Part shown: positions 52,056 to 63,871 of the stretch, piece after piece
How the letters are laid out: the number at the start of each line of letters is the position of its first letter
Position numbering within the stretch: the stretch's first letter is position 1
Assembly (NCBI RefSeq): GCF_004801255.1
Contig: NZ_CP036295.1
Location: 929,001 to 993,000 of the forward strand
Source: Desulfovibrio desulfuricans
GTDB taxonomy: Bacteria > Desulfobacterota > Desulfovibrionia > Desulfovibrionales > Desulfovibrionaceae
DNA length: 64,000 bases
Reading direction: 5' to 3'
Program-made: the position numbers and the translations under genes
Notes under the pieces: generated by a model
Seen by the model: only the letters and a program-made list of their open reading frames with translations
The model's database searches: none
Told to the model about the DNA's origin: nothing

Positions 52056-52916
52056 ATGAATTTTATAGATTTGCACACGCACTCCTCTGCCTCCGACGGC
52101 ACGGACCCCCCCGCCCAGCTTGTGGCCAAGGCCCATGCCGCGGGTCTTGCGGCCGTTGCCATTACCGACCACGACACCCTTTCGGGACTGGATGAAGGGC
52201 AGCGGGTCGGGCGCGAGCTTGGCATTGAGGTGGTGCGCGGGTGCGAAATTTCTACCGGTACGGAACTGGGCGAGTTGCATATACTCGGCCTTTGGCTGCC
52301 TGAAAAGCCGCAACTCCTGCTGGAAAAACTGAGCTGGCTGCGCGAGCGCCGCGCCGAGCGCAACACGGGCATTGTAAAAAAACTGCAGGATCTCGGCTAT
52401 GACATCTGCATGGATGAGGTGCTGGCGGCCGCCAAGGGCGAAAGCGTAGGTCGGCCGCATATCGCCGAAGTATTGCTGCGCAAGGGCTTTGCCAAGGATG
52501 TGCGGCAGGTATTTAAGGAATTTTTGGGCAGCAGGGGCAAGGCCTATCTGCCAAAGACCGTGTTGGAGCCAGATGAAAGCGTGCGCTTGCTGGTCTCGAT
52601 GGGGGCCACCGTATGCCTGGCGCACCCCCTGCTGTGGAAGGCCCCGGCCGGGTGGCTGGATTCCATGGTGGCGCGTCTCAAAGACTACGGGCTCAGCGCC
52701 ATTGAGGCCTACCACAGCGAGCACTCCGACGCGGACGTTCGCACCTGTCTGGCCCTGGCCAAGCGGTTTGACCTTGGCGTTTCGGGCGGTTCGGACTATC
52801 ACGGATCAAACAAGCCCTCCATCCGGCTGGGCCAGGGATACGGGGGCTTACGCGTAAGCTTGTCTGTGCTCCAGGGTCTGAAAGAACGCCGCAGCGCCGC
52901 AGGCCTCAACATCTGA
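52056..52916 (+). CDS. PHP-domain phosphoesterase (RNase AM / YciV-like)
   Basis: The protein has 286 aa. FIDLHTHSSASDGTDPPAQL, AITDHDTLSGL, GCEISTG, HILGL, RPHIAEVLL, CLAHPLLW, and GVSGGSDYHG hold the His/Asp/Glu metal ligands of the PHP fold. The E. coli homologue (RNase AM/YciV) removes short oligonucleotides and 3',5'-bisphosphates 5'-to-3'. I prefer ATG 52056 (AGAGAG just upstream) over ATG 52044, which has no site, though spacing is short. It is transcribed divergently from the Trm112-like gene. Confidence 0.88.
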   Translation: MNFIDLHTHSSASDGTDPPAQLVAKAHAAGLAAVAITDHDTLSGLDEGQRVGRELGIEVVRGCEISTGTELGELHILGLWLPEKPQLLLEKLSWLRERRAERNTGIVKKLQDLGYDICMDEVLAAAKGESVGRPHIAEVLLRKGFAKDVRQVFKEFLGSRGKAYLPKTVLEPDESVRLLVSMGATVCLAHPLLWKAPAGWLDSMVARLKDYGLSAIEAYHSEHSDADVRTCLALAKRFDLGVSGGSDYHGSNKPSIRLGQGYGGLRVSLSVLQGLKERRSAAGLNI

Positions 52917-53017
52917 CAATCCGCTTTTTGCCGCATTTTTTGGCGGCCCGTGAAACCTCTTGCGCAATCGGGTCAGCCGATGTACAGCGGTTTTTCACAC
53001 CATATGGAAGGCATTGC

Positions 53018-54427
53018 ATGCGTATTCTTCATAAACAGCAGCATCTTCCCCCACTTGAGGGGCCACGCCTGCAGCCGCATCCTTTCCGCGGAGCGGGGGT
53101 TCCCCCGGACGAACACGACGGCGCACCACTTGTGCCCGTTGCCCGACCCGAGCGCGGGTCAGCCGCGCAGGGCGTTGCCGCCCCCCACAGAGAAGCCCCG
53201 ACCATAAAGGACATAGGCACAGAATCCTTTGAGCTGCGCCAGCTTGGCGAAGATGACTTTGAGGAATTTGAGGCCCTGCTGCGCTACGCGTTTCAGGTCA
53301 GTACCTCCGAGATGGCCCGCATCGGCTGGTCGGATATGGAGATGAAGCAGTCCAAGATGCCCATTTTTGAGGCGTCGTACGTCATGGGCTGGTTCTATAA
53401 GGGACATCTTGCCTCGCAAATAGTCATCTACCCCATGGAAGTGAATATCCAGGGCGAAATATGCAAGATGGGCGGCGTTACCGGCGTGGCTACCTACCCG
53501 GAATACACGGGCCGAGGGCTGATACATTCGCTCATTGGCAAGAGTCTTGAGTACATGCGCTCGCAGCAGCAGATCGTCTCGTACCTCTGTCCCTATTCCA
53601 TCCCTCTGTACCGCAAGCACGGCTGGGAAATTGTCTCGGACAAGATGACCTTTTCCATCAAGGACACCCAGCTGCCCAAGCGCCACGCCGTTGAAGGGCA
53701 GATCGAGCGCGTGGACATCGAATGCGAAGACCTGCACAGGGTCTACAAGTACTTTGCCCTGCAGGAGCACGGCGCGCTTGTCCGCAGCAAGCTGGAGTGG
53801 GAGGAATACTGGCGCTGGGATTCGGACGACGTTATGGCGGCAGTGTACTACAGCGCCGACGCCAAGCCCCTGGGCTACGTTATTTACTACATAGAAAACG
53901 AAGTTTTCAGCATCAAGGAGATGGTCTATCTGAACCAGGAGGCCAAGTACGGCATCTGGAACTACATCAGCGCCCATTTTTCCATGATCACCAAGGTCGA
54001 AGGGGCAAACTACACCGGCGAGCCCATTGCCTTTCAGTTTGAAGACAGCGAAATTGACGAGAGCATTCAGCCTTATGCCATGGCCCGCATTGTGGACGTG
54101 CAGCGCTTTATCGAGCAGTACACCTTTCAGTTTGAGGACCCCAAACTGAACCTCGAGCTTGAGGTGAGCGACGTTATGGCCCCGTGGAACAACGGTATCT
54201 TCCACGTAAGCTGGCGCGATGGCCGCACCTTGTGCGAAAAGGTCAACAACTGGAGCACCGGGCACCGCCTCTCGCTGGACATCAAGACGCTCACGACCAT
54301 GCTGATGGGCTACAAGCGGCCAACCTATCTCTACAATAATGACCGCATTGATATGGACTACCATCTGCTCAAAACGCTGGAAACGCTGATTTCGCCGGAC
54401 AAACCGTATTTTTCGGATTACTTCTGA
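53018..54427 (+). CDS. Eis-like N-acetyltransferase
   Basis: The protein has 469 aa and starts at ATG 53018 behind GAAGG. After ~75 low-complexity residues it has a GNAT domain (LRQLGEDDFEEFEALLRYAF..., then MGGVTGVATYPEYTGRGLIHSLIGKSLEYMRSQQQIVSYLCPYSIPLYRKHGWE), a second GNAT-like half, and a C-terminal SCP2-like region (LNLELEVSDVMAPWNNGIFHVSW). This is the Eis architecture; Eis in mycobacteria acetylates amines such as aminoglycosides. Target here unknown. It ends at a terminator shared with secA. Confidence 0.82.
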   Translation: MRILHKQQHLPPLEGPRLQPHPFRGAGVPPDEHDGAPLVPVARPERGSAAQGVAAPHREAPTIKDIGTESFELRQLGEDDFEEFEALLRYAFQVSTSEMARIGWSDMEMKQSKMPIFEASYVMGWFYKGHLASQIVIYPMEVNIQGEICKMGGVTGVATYPEYTGRGLIHSLIGKSLEYMRSQQQIVSYLCPYSIPLYRKHGWEIVSDKMTFSIKDTQLPKRHAVEGQIERVDIECEDLHRVYKYFALQEHGALVRSKLEWEEYWRWDSDDVMAAVYYSADAKPLGYVIYYIENEVFSIKEMVYLNQEAKYGIWNYISAHFSMITKVEGANYTGEPIAFQFEDSEIDESIQPYAMARIVDVQRFIEQYTFQFEDPKLNLELEVSDVMAPWNNGIFHVSWRDGRTLCEKVNNWSTGHRLSLDIKTLTTMLMGYKRPTYLYNNDRIDMDYHLLKTLETLISPDKPYFSDYF

Positions 54428-54436
54428 TGCCGTAAA

Positions 54437-54468
54437 AAGTAAGGGCGCCCCAAAAGGCGCCCTTACTT
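54437..54468. terminator. Bidirectional terminator between eis-like gene and secA
   Basis: A 13-bp stem (AAGTAAGGGCGCC 54437-54449 / GGCGCCCTTACTT 54456-54468) with a 6-nt loop lies between convergent genes. Four A precede it (T-run for the minus strand); the plus side has TTGTATG. It mainly serves secA. Confidence 0.85.
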
Positions 54469-54488
54469 GTATGCGTTATTGCAGGTTG

Positions 54489-57062
<2,574 letters not shown>

Positions 57063-57288
57063 GAACTCTCCTTACACGAGGGCCAGTCGCTTACGCTGAG
57101 CGCGCGCCAACAGTGACGCCGCTCTGCGGGATATACTGATTGCGTGGTGCATTGCCCCCAAAGGGCAATGCACGGCATCTCTCAAAAATAAGACATAACA
57201 TTAAGGTTGGCAATGTTACGCGGCAAAATTAATATTGATTCGCCGTATAAACGTAACATGGGGCAAGGGTAAACGCCGCCGCCCTTGC

Positions 57289-58659
57289 TTAGCTTTTTGT
57301 CTGTGCCCGTTGCAGGCCTTGCAGGGCCAGCTTCATGCCGGGCTTTATTTCCAGCGCCTGCGAAAAAAACTGGGCGGCCCGGTCACGATCGCCCGACTGC
57401 AAAAATATTGCCCCAAAGTTGCAGGCGATGGAAGCGTTGGTCTTGACCATTTCCGGCTCCAGATCCAGCGCCTTTACCAGGTTGGCCTTGGCCTGAAGAA
57501 AATCCGCGCCTTCGGCAAAGGCCATGCCTACATTATAATAGAGCGTGGGATCGTCGGGGGCGATTTTGCTGGCGCGCTTGTATTCGGTAATGGCGTCCTG
57601 CCAGCGGCCCTGCCTGCGCAGGCTGATGCCAAGCTGGTTAAAGAGCGACAGATCGCCCCTGCTAAGGCGTTTGCCCTTGGCCTCAAGACTGCTGCGCAGA
57701 AATTTTTCGGCCATTTCGGGGGCACGCTCGCCATAGATGCCGGCAATACGGCTCGAAAGCGCGCTGAGTCCGTCGGCTGCCTCGCGGTTCATCTGCACGA
57801 CTGCCCTTTCAAAAAAAGCCTCTGCTTTATCCATGTCGCCATTGGCAAAATGGGCCTCGCCCAGGCTGACCTTGCGGTCGACATTGAGCGGCGAAAGCGA
57901 GTCGAGTTTTTCGAGGTAGCGCACCTGCTGGGGGATATCGCCGATTTCTTCGTACATTTCGGCAAGGCGCTGCAGGGGGGCCAGGTACAGATCTGCGGAT
58001 TTTGCGGCCGATTCGTACGCCATGCGGGCCTTGTCGTACTGCTGCGTGGCGCGAAAAACATCGCCCATAACCAGAAACGCCGCCGCGCTGCCCGGTTTGA
58101 GGGCGAGCACCTTTTGGCAGGCAGTAAGGGCCATGTCGTATTTTTTCATGGTCAGCAGCTTTTTTGCCATATCGATGACCTGCCCAAGCTTGCTCTGCGG
58201 CTTGAGGGTAAAGGCCATTTTTTCAATAAGCGTATTGGCCGAAACCGGTTTGGCAATAAAGTTGTCAGCGCCGACTTCGTGCAGCAGCATGAGCCGGTCG
58301 CGCTGCACATCGCTCGTGAGCACAATGATTTTGATCGCGCTGAAGGCCTGTTTGATCTGGCTTACCAAAAAGCTGAGGTCACGACCGCCGATGCTGCGCT
58401 CTATAAAGACAAGAGGGGCGGGATGCCGGGCCATGATGTCGCGCAGCTCGCGCAGCATCAGGCGCGGATCGGCCAGGGCCGTAAATATGCTCTGGGCGGT
58501 AAGCCCCATCTCCTTGGCCAGGGTCAGGCGCAGCTGGGTGCAGAATGCCTGATCGTCACTGACCACAAGAATATGCCCATTTTCTTTGGCTAGGTATGTA
58601 ATAACAGAGTCTTGGTATGAATTTAACTTTGCTCTATTCGCAGTGTCTACTGTAGCCAT
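57289..58659 (-). CDS. Receiver-TPR protein with Glu at the phospho-acceptor site
   Basis: The protein has 456 aa and starts at ATG 58659 behind AGGAG. Residues 28-150 form a response-regulator receiver: acidic pair D35-D36, Thr115 in VLTSD and Lys137 in AKPVS are kept. The acceptor strand reads LVFIERSIGG, so Glu87 stands where Asp is expected. Residues ~160-450 are at least seven TPR units (ALTACQKVLALKPGSAAAFLVMGDVF, AITEYKRASKIAPDDPTLYYNVGMAF, KANLVKALDLEP). No output or DNA-binding domain. It is likely a protein-interaction scaffold locked in a phosphorylated-like state. Related receiver-TPR proteins are common in Desulfovibrio; their role is not known to me. Confidence 0.82.
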   Translation of the reverse strand: MATVDTANRAKLNSYQDSVITYLAKENGHILVVSDDQAFCTQLRLTLAKEMGLTAQSIFTALADPRLMLRELRDIMARHPAPLVFIERSIGGRDLSFLVSQIKQAFSAIKIIVLTSDVQRDRLMLLHEVGADNFIAKPVSANTLIEKMAFTLKPQSKLGQVIDMAKKLLTMKKYDMALTACQKVLALKPGSAAAFLVMGDVFRATQQYDKARMAYESAAKSADLYLAPLQRLAEMYEEIGDIPQQVRYLEKLDSLSPLNVDRKVSLGEAHFANGDMDKAEAFFERAVVQMNREAADGLSALSSRIAGIYGERAPEMAEKFLRSSLEAKGKRLSRGDLSLFNQLGISLRRQGRWQDAITEYKRASKIAPDDPTLYYNVGMAFAEGADFLQAKANLVKALDLEPEMVKTNASIACNFGAIFLQSGDRDRAAQFFSQALEIKPGMKLALQGLQRAQTKS

Positions 58660-58767
58660 CGTTACTCCTGAAAAAATGCACGTGAGCCGCAAACACCGTT
58701 TATGCCGCAAAAAAAGGCGTCGTTGCGTCCAAGAAAGTTGTCACGGCCAAAACTGGCGTGCGCTGCA

Positions 58768-58796
58768 GTTGTAGGGTTGCCAGGTTTCCACGTCAA
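58768..58796 (-). promoter_or_regulatory. Candidate sigma-70 promoter of the receiver-TPR gene
   Basis: On the minus strand TTGACG (58796-58791), 17-nt spacer, TACAAC (58773-58768). Both boxes are good matches, 109 nt upstream of the ATG. Confidence 0.6.
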
Positions 58797-58807
58797 GAGG
58801 TATAACC

Positions 58808-58829
58808 GCTGCATCGTGCGGGATGCAGC
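58808..58829. repeat. Inverted repeat between divergent promoters
   Basis: GCTGCATC (58808-58815) and GATGCAGC (58822-58829) with a 6-nt spacer lie between the promoters of the receiver-TPR gene and the ribosomal operon. A possible operator. Confidence 0.55.
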
Positions 58830-58859
58830 TTGAGTATACAAAAATAATGCGAAAATGTC

Positions 58860-58888
58860 TTGACGTTCAAGGGTAACTTGGATAGAAA
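58860..58888 (+). promoter_or_regulatory. Candidate promoter of the S10 ribosomal operon
   Basis: TTGACG (58860-58865), 17-nt spacer, TAGAAA (58883-58888). It would give a leader of about 530 nt before rpsJ. Other promoters closer to rpsJ cannot be excluded. Confidence 0.5.
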
Positions 58889-59424
58889 GTATCTCCGCGC
58901 GACAAAGAGTGTTTTGTCGGCGTTCCCTGGACGGCAGGGAAGGGCGGGTTGAGTCCGCCCTGATGTACCGAAAACGGACAATTTATAGGCCGTTTAAGGT
59001 TTTGACATGTGCAGGCGTTACCGAATGCCGGACAATGTCGAGCCGTTCCAGCCCAAGGACGGACCCCACCGCAGCCCATGGCCGCGTGTGACCCGGGGCT
59101 GTAAGGTAGGGGGGATAGCCCCCATTTGGTGACCCTGCGGGACCGCCTAGTCGCTTTTCTATAAGTGGCTTGGCCTGAGCGACGCCGGGGAGCATCACGC
59201 GGATGATGCAGGCGCGTTCAGGCGTCCAATCTTCCGAATCTTTCCTGAAAATTCAGGCGTGATGCGCGCATTAGCGCAACCCCTTACGTTGCTCCGTTTT
59301 TCCGTTCCTTGCCAGGGTGAGGTCGGCCTTCGGGCCATGCTTCATGGCCCGCGTATGCTGTGAAGGAGCCCGCGCTCGTAGCCCAAGGGCCGCGCGGGAT
59401 GTTTTTGCAAACGGAGTAGGCAAA
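58889..59424 (+). other. Long untranslated leader of the S10 operon
   Basis: About 530 nt without a supportable gene. It contains small hairpins, for example GGGCGG-GTTGAGT-CCGCCC near 58942-58960 and a GGGGGATAGCCCCC hairpin near 59110-59124. In many bacteria the S10 leader is bound by L4 to repress the operon; this region could hold such control, but I do not recognise a known L4 leader fold. Confidence 0.5.
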
Positions 59425-59742
59425 ATGACGACAGTTAGCAGCGATCGCATTCGGATCAAGCTCAAAGCCTACGATTACCGCATTCTGGATAAAGCCGTTG
59501 CGGAAATCGTGGATACGGCGCGCAATACCGGTGCCGGTGTGGCGGGACCAATTCCCCTGCCCACCAACATTCACAAGTACACCGTGCAGCGTTCCGTGCA
59601 TGTGGACAAAAAGTCCCGTGAGCAGTTTGAAATGCGCATTCACAAGCGGCTCATGGATATCCTGGAACCCACGCAGCAGACCGTCGACGCGCTGGGCAAG
59701 CTTTCGTTGCCCGCCGGTGTGGACGTAGAAATCAAGCTCTAG
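59425..59742 (+). CDS. rpsJ: Ribosomal protein S10
   Basis: The protein has 105 aa and starts at ATG 59425 behind CGGAGTAGG; a longer frame is rejected. [73 protein letters not shown] is the canonical S10 sequence. It sits in the 30S head and also acts in transcription antitermination (NusE). First gene of the operon. Confidence 0.98.
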   Translation: MTTVSSDRIRIKLKAYDYRILDKAVAEIVDTARNTGAGVAGPIPLPTNIHKYTVQRSVHVDKKSREQFEMRIHKRLMDILEPTQQTVDALGKLSLPAGVDVEIKL

Positions 59743-59754
59743 CGAGAGGCAGTC

Positions 59755-60384
59755 ATGGCTGAGAAAATGGGAATTTTGGGTCGCAAACTCGGTATGACCC
59801 GCATATTTGACGGCGCTGGCGCAGCCGTGCCTGTCACGGTGATTGAGGCCGGTCCGTGCCCCGTCACCCAGGTCAAAACCGCGGATACTGACGGCTACAA
59901 CGCCGTGCAGATCGCGATGACCCCCGCTAAGGAAAAGCACACCCCCAAGGCTTTGCAGGGGCACTTTGCCAAGGCAGGCAAGGGGCTTTTCCGTCACCTG
60001 CGCGAAATCCGCCTTTCGGGCGCGCCGGAGCAGGAGCTGGGTCAGGAACTGACCGTTGAAATTTTCGCCGCTGGCGAAAAGGTCAAGGTTACCGGCACCA
60101 GCATGGGTAAGGGCTATCAGGGCCGCATGCGTCGCTGGAACTTCGCAGGTTCCAAAGACACCCACGGCTGCGAAAAGGTGCACCGCAACAATGGTTCCAT
60201 TGGTAACAACACCTTTCCTGGCCACGTATTCAAGGGTCGGAAAATGGCGGGCCATTGGGGCAATGAAACCGTTACGGAATTGGGCCTGACCATCGTTGAC
60301 GTGCGTCCTGAGGACAACGTCATTCTGGTCAAAGGTTCCGTGCCCGGCCCCAAGAACGGGCTGGTGCTGATCCGCAAGCAGTAG
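59755..60384 (+). CDS. rplC: Ribosomal protein L3
   Basis: The protein has 209 aa. [37 protein letters not shown] is the L3 start and the [36 protein letters not shown] loop reaches the peptidyl-transferase centre. It binds 23S rRNA early in 50S assembly. Start ATG 59755 is 12 nt after rpsJ. Confidence 0.98.
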   Translation: MAEKMGILGRKLGMTRIFDGAGAAVPVTVIEAGPCPVTQVKTADTDGYNAVQIAMTPAKEKHTPKALQGHFAKAGKGLFRHLREIRLSGAPEQELGQELTVEIFAAGEKVKVTGTSMGKGYQGRMRRWNFAGSKDTHGCEKVHRNNGSIGNNTFPGHVFKGRKMAGHWGNETVTELGLTIVDVRPEDNVILVKGSVPGPKNGLVLIRKQ

Positions 60385-60395
60385 AGGAAGCAGCA

Positions 60396-61028
60396 ATGGC
60401 TACCGTTAAAGTATATGACCAGAACAAGCAGGAAAGCGGTGAAGTTACGCTTGCTTCCGACGTGTTCGAAATCGAGGTGAGGCCCGAAATCCTCAATCTC
60501 GTGGCGCGTGCCCAGATGGCGGCTAAACGCGCAGGAACGCATATGGTTAAGACCCGCGCGCTGGTTTCCGGCGGCGGCGTCAAGCCCTGGAAGCAGAAGG
60601 GTACGGGCCGTGCCCGTTCCGGCTCCAACCGTTCGCCCATTTGGCGCGGTGGTGCCATCATCTTCGGACCCAGCCCGCGTGATTACAGTTTCAAGGTTAA
60701 CAGCAAGGTGCGCGCCCTGGCCATGAAGATGGCCCTTTCAAGCCGCCTGGCTGACGAAACCCTGATGGTGGTTAAGGGTATTGAACTGCCCGAAGCCAAA
60801 ACCAAGCATTTTGCCAAGGTTGCCGACACGTTGGGCCTCTCTAAGGCTCTCATCGTGGCACCCGCCGAAGACAGCGCGCTGACCCGTTCGGCCCGCAATA
60901 TTCCGGGTCTCACCCTGACCACTGTCGATCGCCTTAGCGTGCTTGAAATCCTCAAGCACAAGCAGCTTGTGCTGCTTGAGGGCGCTGTCGAGTCTGTTCA
61001 GGCGCGTTTCGCTAAGAAGGGGGCGTAA
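60396..61028 (+). CDS. rplD: Ribosomal protein L4
   Basis: The protein has 210 aa. It has the long extended loop (TRALVSGGGVKPWKQKGTGRARSGSNRSPIWRGGAIIFGPSPRDYSFKV) that lines the exit tunnel, flanked by a globular Rossmann-like domain. In other bacteria L4 also represses its own operon. Spacing of 11 nt from rplC. Confidence 0.98.
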   Translation: MATVKVYDQNKQESGEVTLASDVFEIEVRPEILNLVARAQMAAKRAGTHMVKTRALVSGGGVKPWKQKGTGRARSGSNRSPIWRGGAIIFGPSPRDYSFKVNSKVRALAMKMALSSRLADETLMVVKGIELPEAKTKHFAKVADTLGLSKALIVAPAEDSALTRSARNIPGLTLTTVDRLSVLEILKHKQLVLLEGAVESVQARFAKKGA

Positions 61029-61029
61029 G

Positions 61030-61320
61030 ATGGAAATCACTTCTGTTCTGCTCAAGCCCCTGCTGACCGAAAAGACGACCTTGATCAAGGACGAAGCCCA
61101 ACAGGTGGCCTTTATGGTCCACACCCTGGCCAATAAGCTTGAGATCAAGCAGGCCGTGGAAAAGGCTTTTGACGTTAAAGTGGAAGCGGTCAACGTTGTG
61201 CGCCGCGCCCCTATGAACAGGGAGCGCCAGGGTCGCGTTGTAGGCCGTAAGCCCGGCTGGAAGAAAGCGTATGTTACGCTGCGCCAGGGCGATAAAATTG
61301 AGTTCTTCGAGGGAGTGTAA
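61030..61320 (+). CDS. rplW: Ribosomal protein L23
   Basis: The protein has 96 aa and starts at ATG 61030, 1 nt after the rplD stop. [58 protein letters not shown] matches L23, the tunnel-exit protein that docks SRP and trigger factor. The longer frame upstream lies inside rplD. Confidence 0.97.
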   Translation: MEITSVLLKPLLTEKTTLIKDEAQQVAFMVHTLANKLEIKQAVEKAFDVKVEAVNVVRRAPMNRERQGRVVGRKPGWKKAYVTLRQGDKIEFFEGV

Positions 61321-61322
61321 TC

Positions 61323-62171
61323 ATGGCTGTCCGCAAGCTGAAACCGACCTCCGCGGGGCGTCGCTTCCAGACGGTTTCCGACTTTGAGGAAATCACCCGG
61401 ACGCGCCCTGAGAAGTCGCTCACCGAAGGCCTTAACAAAAAGGCCGGCCGCAACAATCTGGGTCGCGTTACCAGCCGTCGTCGTGGCGGCGGTGTAAAGC
61501 GTCTGTACCGCATCATCGACTTCAAGCGCGACAAGACCGGCGTTGAAGCCACTGTTGCGCACATTGAATACGATCCTAACCGTACCGCCCGTATTGCGCT
61601 TCTGCACTATTCGGACGGCGAAAAGCGCTACATCCTCGCTCCGGTTGGTCTGAAACAGGGTGACAAGATCATGTCCGGCATCAACGATCGCAATGGCGTC
61701 GTGGCCGACATCAAGCCCGGTAACGCTCTGCAGATGGCCCGCATCCCCGTGGGTACTGTTGTGCATAATGTCGAGCTGTACCCCGGCAAGGGCGGGCAGA
61801 TGTGCCGTGCCGCCGGTACCTACGCCCAGCTGGTCGCCAAAGAGGGCAACTACGCCCTGCTGCGTCTGCCCTCGGGCGAAGTGCGCAAGGTGCTTGCCAC
61901 CTGCGTGGCTACTGTGGGTCAGGTGGGCAATGTGCACCACGAAACCATCTCTCTGGGCAAAGCTGGCCGCAATCGTTGGCTGGGTCGTCGTCCCAAGGTT
62001 CGCGGCGTTGCCATGAACCCCATCGACCACCCCCTGGGCGGCGGCGAAGGCAGAAGCTCTGGTGGCCGTCATCCTGTGTCGCCTTGGGGTATGCCTGCCA
62101 AGGGTTACAAGACCCGCGACAAGAAGAAGGCCTCTTCCCGGCTGATCATCAAACGCCGCGGCCAGAAGTAG
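61323..62171 (+). CDS. rplB: Ribosomal protein L2
   Basis: The protein has 282 aa. [88 protein letters not shown] are conserved; the latter loop contains the His near the peptidyl-transferase centre. Start ATG 61323, 2 nt after rplW. Confidence 0.98.
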   Translation: MAVRKLKPTSAGRRFQTVSDFEEITRTRPEKSLTEGLNKKAGRNNLGRVTSRRRGGGVKRLYRIIDFKRDKTGVEATVAHIEYDPNRTARIALLHYSDGEKRYILAPVGLKQGDKIMSGINDRNGVVADIKPGNALQMARIPVGTVVHNVELYPGKGGQMCRAAGTYAQLVAKEGNYALLRLPSGEVRKVLATCVATVGQVGNVHHETISLGKAGRNRWLGRRPKVRGVAMNPIDHPLGGGEGRSSGGRHPVSPWGMPAKGYKTRDKKKASSRLIIKRRGQK

Positions 62172-62180
62172 GAGTAGCTC

Positions 62181-62465
62181 ATGCCGAGATCGTTGAAAAA
62201 AGGGCCGTTTGTTGACGCCCATGTAATGAAGAAGGTCGACAGCGCGGTGGCCAACAGTGACCGCCGCGTGCTCAAGACCTGGTCGCGCCGCTCGACCATC
62301 CTGCCCGAAATGGTGGGACTGACCTTTGCGGTGCATAATGGCAAGAAGTTCGTGCCGGTGTTCGTCACCGAAAACATGGTCGGCCACAAGCTGGGCGAAT
62401 TTTCGCCCACTCGTACCTTCCATGGGCATGCCGCCGATAAAAAGGCCAAGGCCGGCAAGAAGTAG
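62181..62465 (+). CDS. rpsS: Ribosomal protein S19
   Basis: The protein has 94 aa. [71 protein letters not shown] is canonical S19 of the 30S head. Start ATG 62181. Confidence 0.98.
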   Translation: MPRSLKKGPFVDAHVMKKVDSAVANSDRRVLKTWSRRSTILPEMVGLTFAVHNGKKFVPVFVTENMVGHKLGEFSPTRTFHGHAADKKAKAGKK

Positions 62466-62474
62466 GGTAGGGAT

Positions 62475-62813
62475 ATGGAATCTAAAGCTATTGCAAAATT
62501 CCAGCGCGTTTCGCCGCGCAAGACCCGTCTTGTGGCCAAGAACGTGCAGGGCATGGGAGTGGAGGAGGCTATGAACCTTCTGCGCTTCACGCCCAACAAG
62601 CCCGCTGGCGTGCTTTTCGGCGTGCTCAAAAGCGCGTTGGCCAATGCCTCGCAGCTGGGCGGCGTTGATGTGGATGCCATGGTGGTGAAAGAAATCGTGG
62701 TCAACGAAGGCCCCACCTGGAAGCGCTTCATGCCCCGGGCTCAGGGCCGGGCGACCAAGATTCACAAGCGCACCAGCCACATCACCGTTATACTCGCAGA
62801 AGGGCAGGAATAG
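62475..62813 (+). CDS. rplV: Ribosomal protein L22
   Basis: The protein has 112 aa. KFQRVSPRKTRLVAKNVQGMGVEEAMNLLRFTPNKPAGVLFGVLKSALANASQLGGVDVDAMVVKEIVVNEGPTWKRFMPRAQGRATKIHKRTSHITVIL; the beta-hairpin reaches into the exit tunnel. Start ATG 62475 behind TAGGGATAT. Confidence 0.98.
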   Translation: MESKAIAKFQRVSPRKTRLVAKNVQGMGVEEAMNLLRFTPNKPAGVLFGVLKSALANASQLGGVDVDAMVVKEIVVNEGPTWKRFMPRAQGRATKIHKRTSHITVILAEGQE

Positions 62814-62816
62814 GCT

Positions 62817-63458
62817 ATGGGTCAGAAAGTACATCCGTTCGGGTTCCGGCTTGGGTACAACAAGAATTGGCAGTCCCGCTGGTTCAGCAAGAAGGAATAC
62901 CCTGCCTTTGTCTATGAAGACAGCAAGATCCGCACGTTCGTGAAGAAGCTCCTGTTTCACGCCGGGGTTTCCAAAATCGAAATCGAACGTGCAGGCGGCA
63001 AGGTACGGCTTATCCTTTCCACCGCTCGCCCCGGTATTGTTATCGGCCGCAAGGGTGTGGAAATTGAAAAGCTCCGCAACGACCTTCGTCAGAAGTTCGG
63101 TCGCGAGTTCTCTCTTGAAGTGAACGAAATCCGTCGCCCCGAAGTGGACGCCCAGCTGGTGGCCGAAAACATCGCCCAGCAGCTTGAGCGCCGCGTGGCC
63201 TTCCGGCGCGCCATGAAGCGCACCGTGTCCATGGCCCGCAAGTTTGGCGGCGAAGGCATCAAGGTAACCTGCGCTGGTCGTCTGGCTGGTGCAGAAATCG
63301 CCCGTACCGAATGGTACCGCGATGGCCGCGTGCCCTTGCAGACCCTGCGCGCCGACATCGACTACGGCTTTGCCGAAGCGCACACCACCTATGGCATCAT
63401 CGGTGTCAAGGTGTGGATCTATAAGGGTGAAATCCTTGACAAAGAGGTAGATCAGTAA
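62817..63458 (+). CDS. rpsC: Ribosomal protein S3
   Basis: The protein has 213 aa. [34 protein letters not shown] and the KH domain ([64 protein letters not shown]) are conserved. S3 forms the mRNA entry channel. Start ATG 62817, 3 nt after rplV. Confidence 0.98.
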   Translation: MGQKVHPFGFRLGYNKNWQSRWFSKKEYPAFVYEDSKIRTFVKKLLFHAGVSKIEIERAGGKVRLILSTARPGIVIGRKGVEIEKLRNDLRQKFGREFSLEVNEIRRPEVDAQLVAENIAQQLERRVAFRRAMKRTVSMARKFGGEGIKVTCAGRLAGAEIARTEWYRDGRVPLQTLRADIDYGFAEAHTTYGIIGVKVWIYKGEILDKEVDQ

Positions 63459-63871
63459 TGCTTGCGCCCAAAAGAGTTAAATTCCGCAAGTGGCAGAAAG
63501 GCCGCCTGCGTGGCCTGGCCACCCGCGGCGCCACCATTGCATTTGGCGATATCGGTCTCAAGACCGTGCAGCATGGCCAGCTTTCGAGCCAGCAGATTGA
63601 AGCTGCTCGTATCGCCATGATGCGTCACATCAAGCGTGGCGGTAAAGTGTGGATCCGCGTGTTCCCTGACCGCCCCGTTACGGCCAAGCCTCTGGAAACC
63701 CGTCAGGGTTCCGGTAAGGGCGCGCCGGTGGGTTGGTGCGCTCCGGTCAAACCCGGTCGCGTGCTGTATGAAATCAAGGGCGTGAGCCTTGAGCTCGCGC
63801 GTGAGGCGCTGACCCGCGCCGCTCACAAGCTGCCCGTCAAGACCATCATTGTGATGAGGGAGGGCATCTAA
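63458..63871 (+). CDS. rplP: Ribosomal protein L16
   Basis: The protein has 137 aa and starts at ATG 63458, overlapping the rpsC stop by 1 nt. [99 protein letters not shown] is canonical L16, which positions tRNA in the A and P sites. Confidence 0.98.
   Translation: MLAPKRVKFRKWQKGRLRGLATRGATIAFGDIGLKTVQHGQLSSQQIEAARIAMMRHIKRGGKVWIRVFPDRPVTAKPLETRQGSGKGAPVGWCAPVKPGRVLYEIKGVSLELAREALTRAAHKLPVKTIIVMREGI

Noticed and set aside
59317..59424. Extended N-terminus of S10 or a leader peptide
   Set aside because: The extension is Arg/Ala-rich and not found in S10; ATG 59425 has the proper ribosome site.
60738..63383. 881-residue open frame on the minus strand across ribosomal genes
   Set aside because: Antisense to the conserved rplD-rpsC genes.
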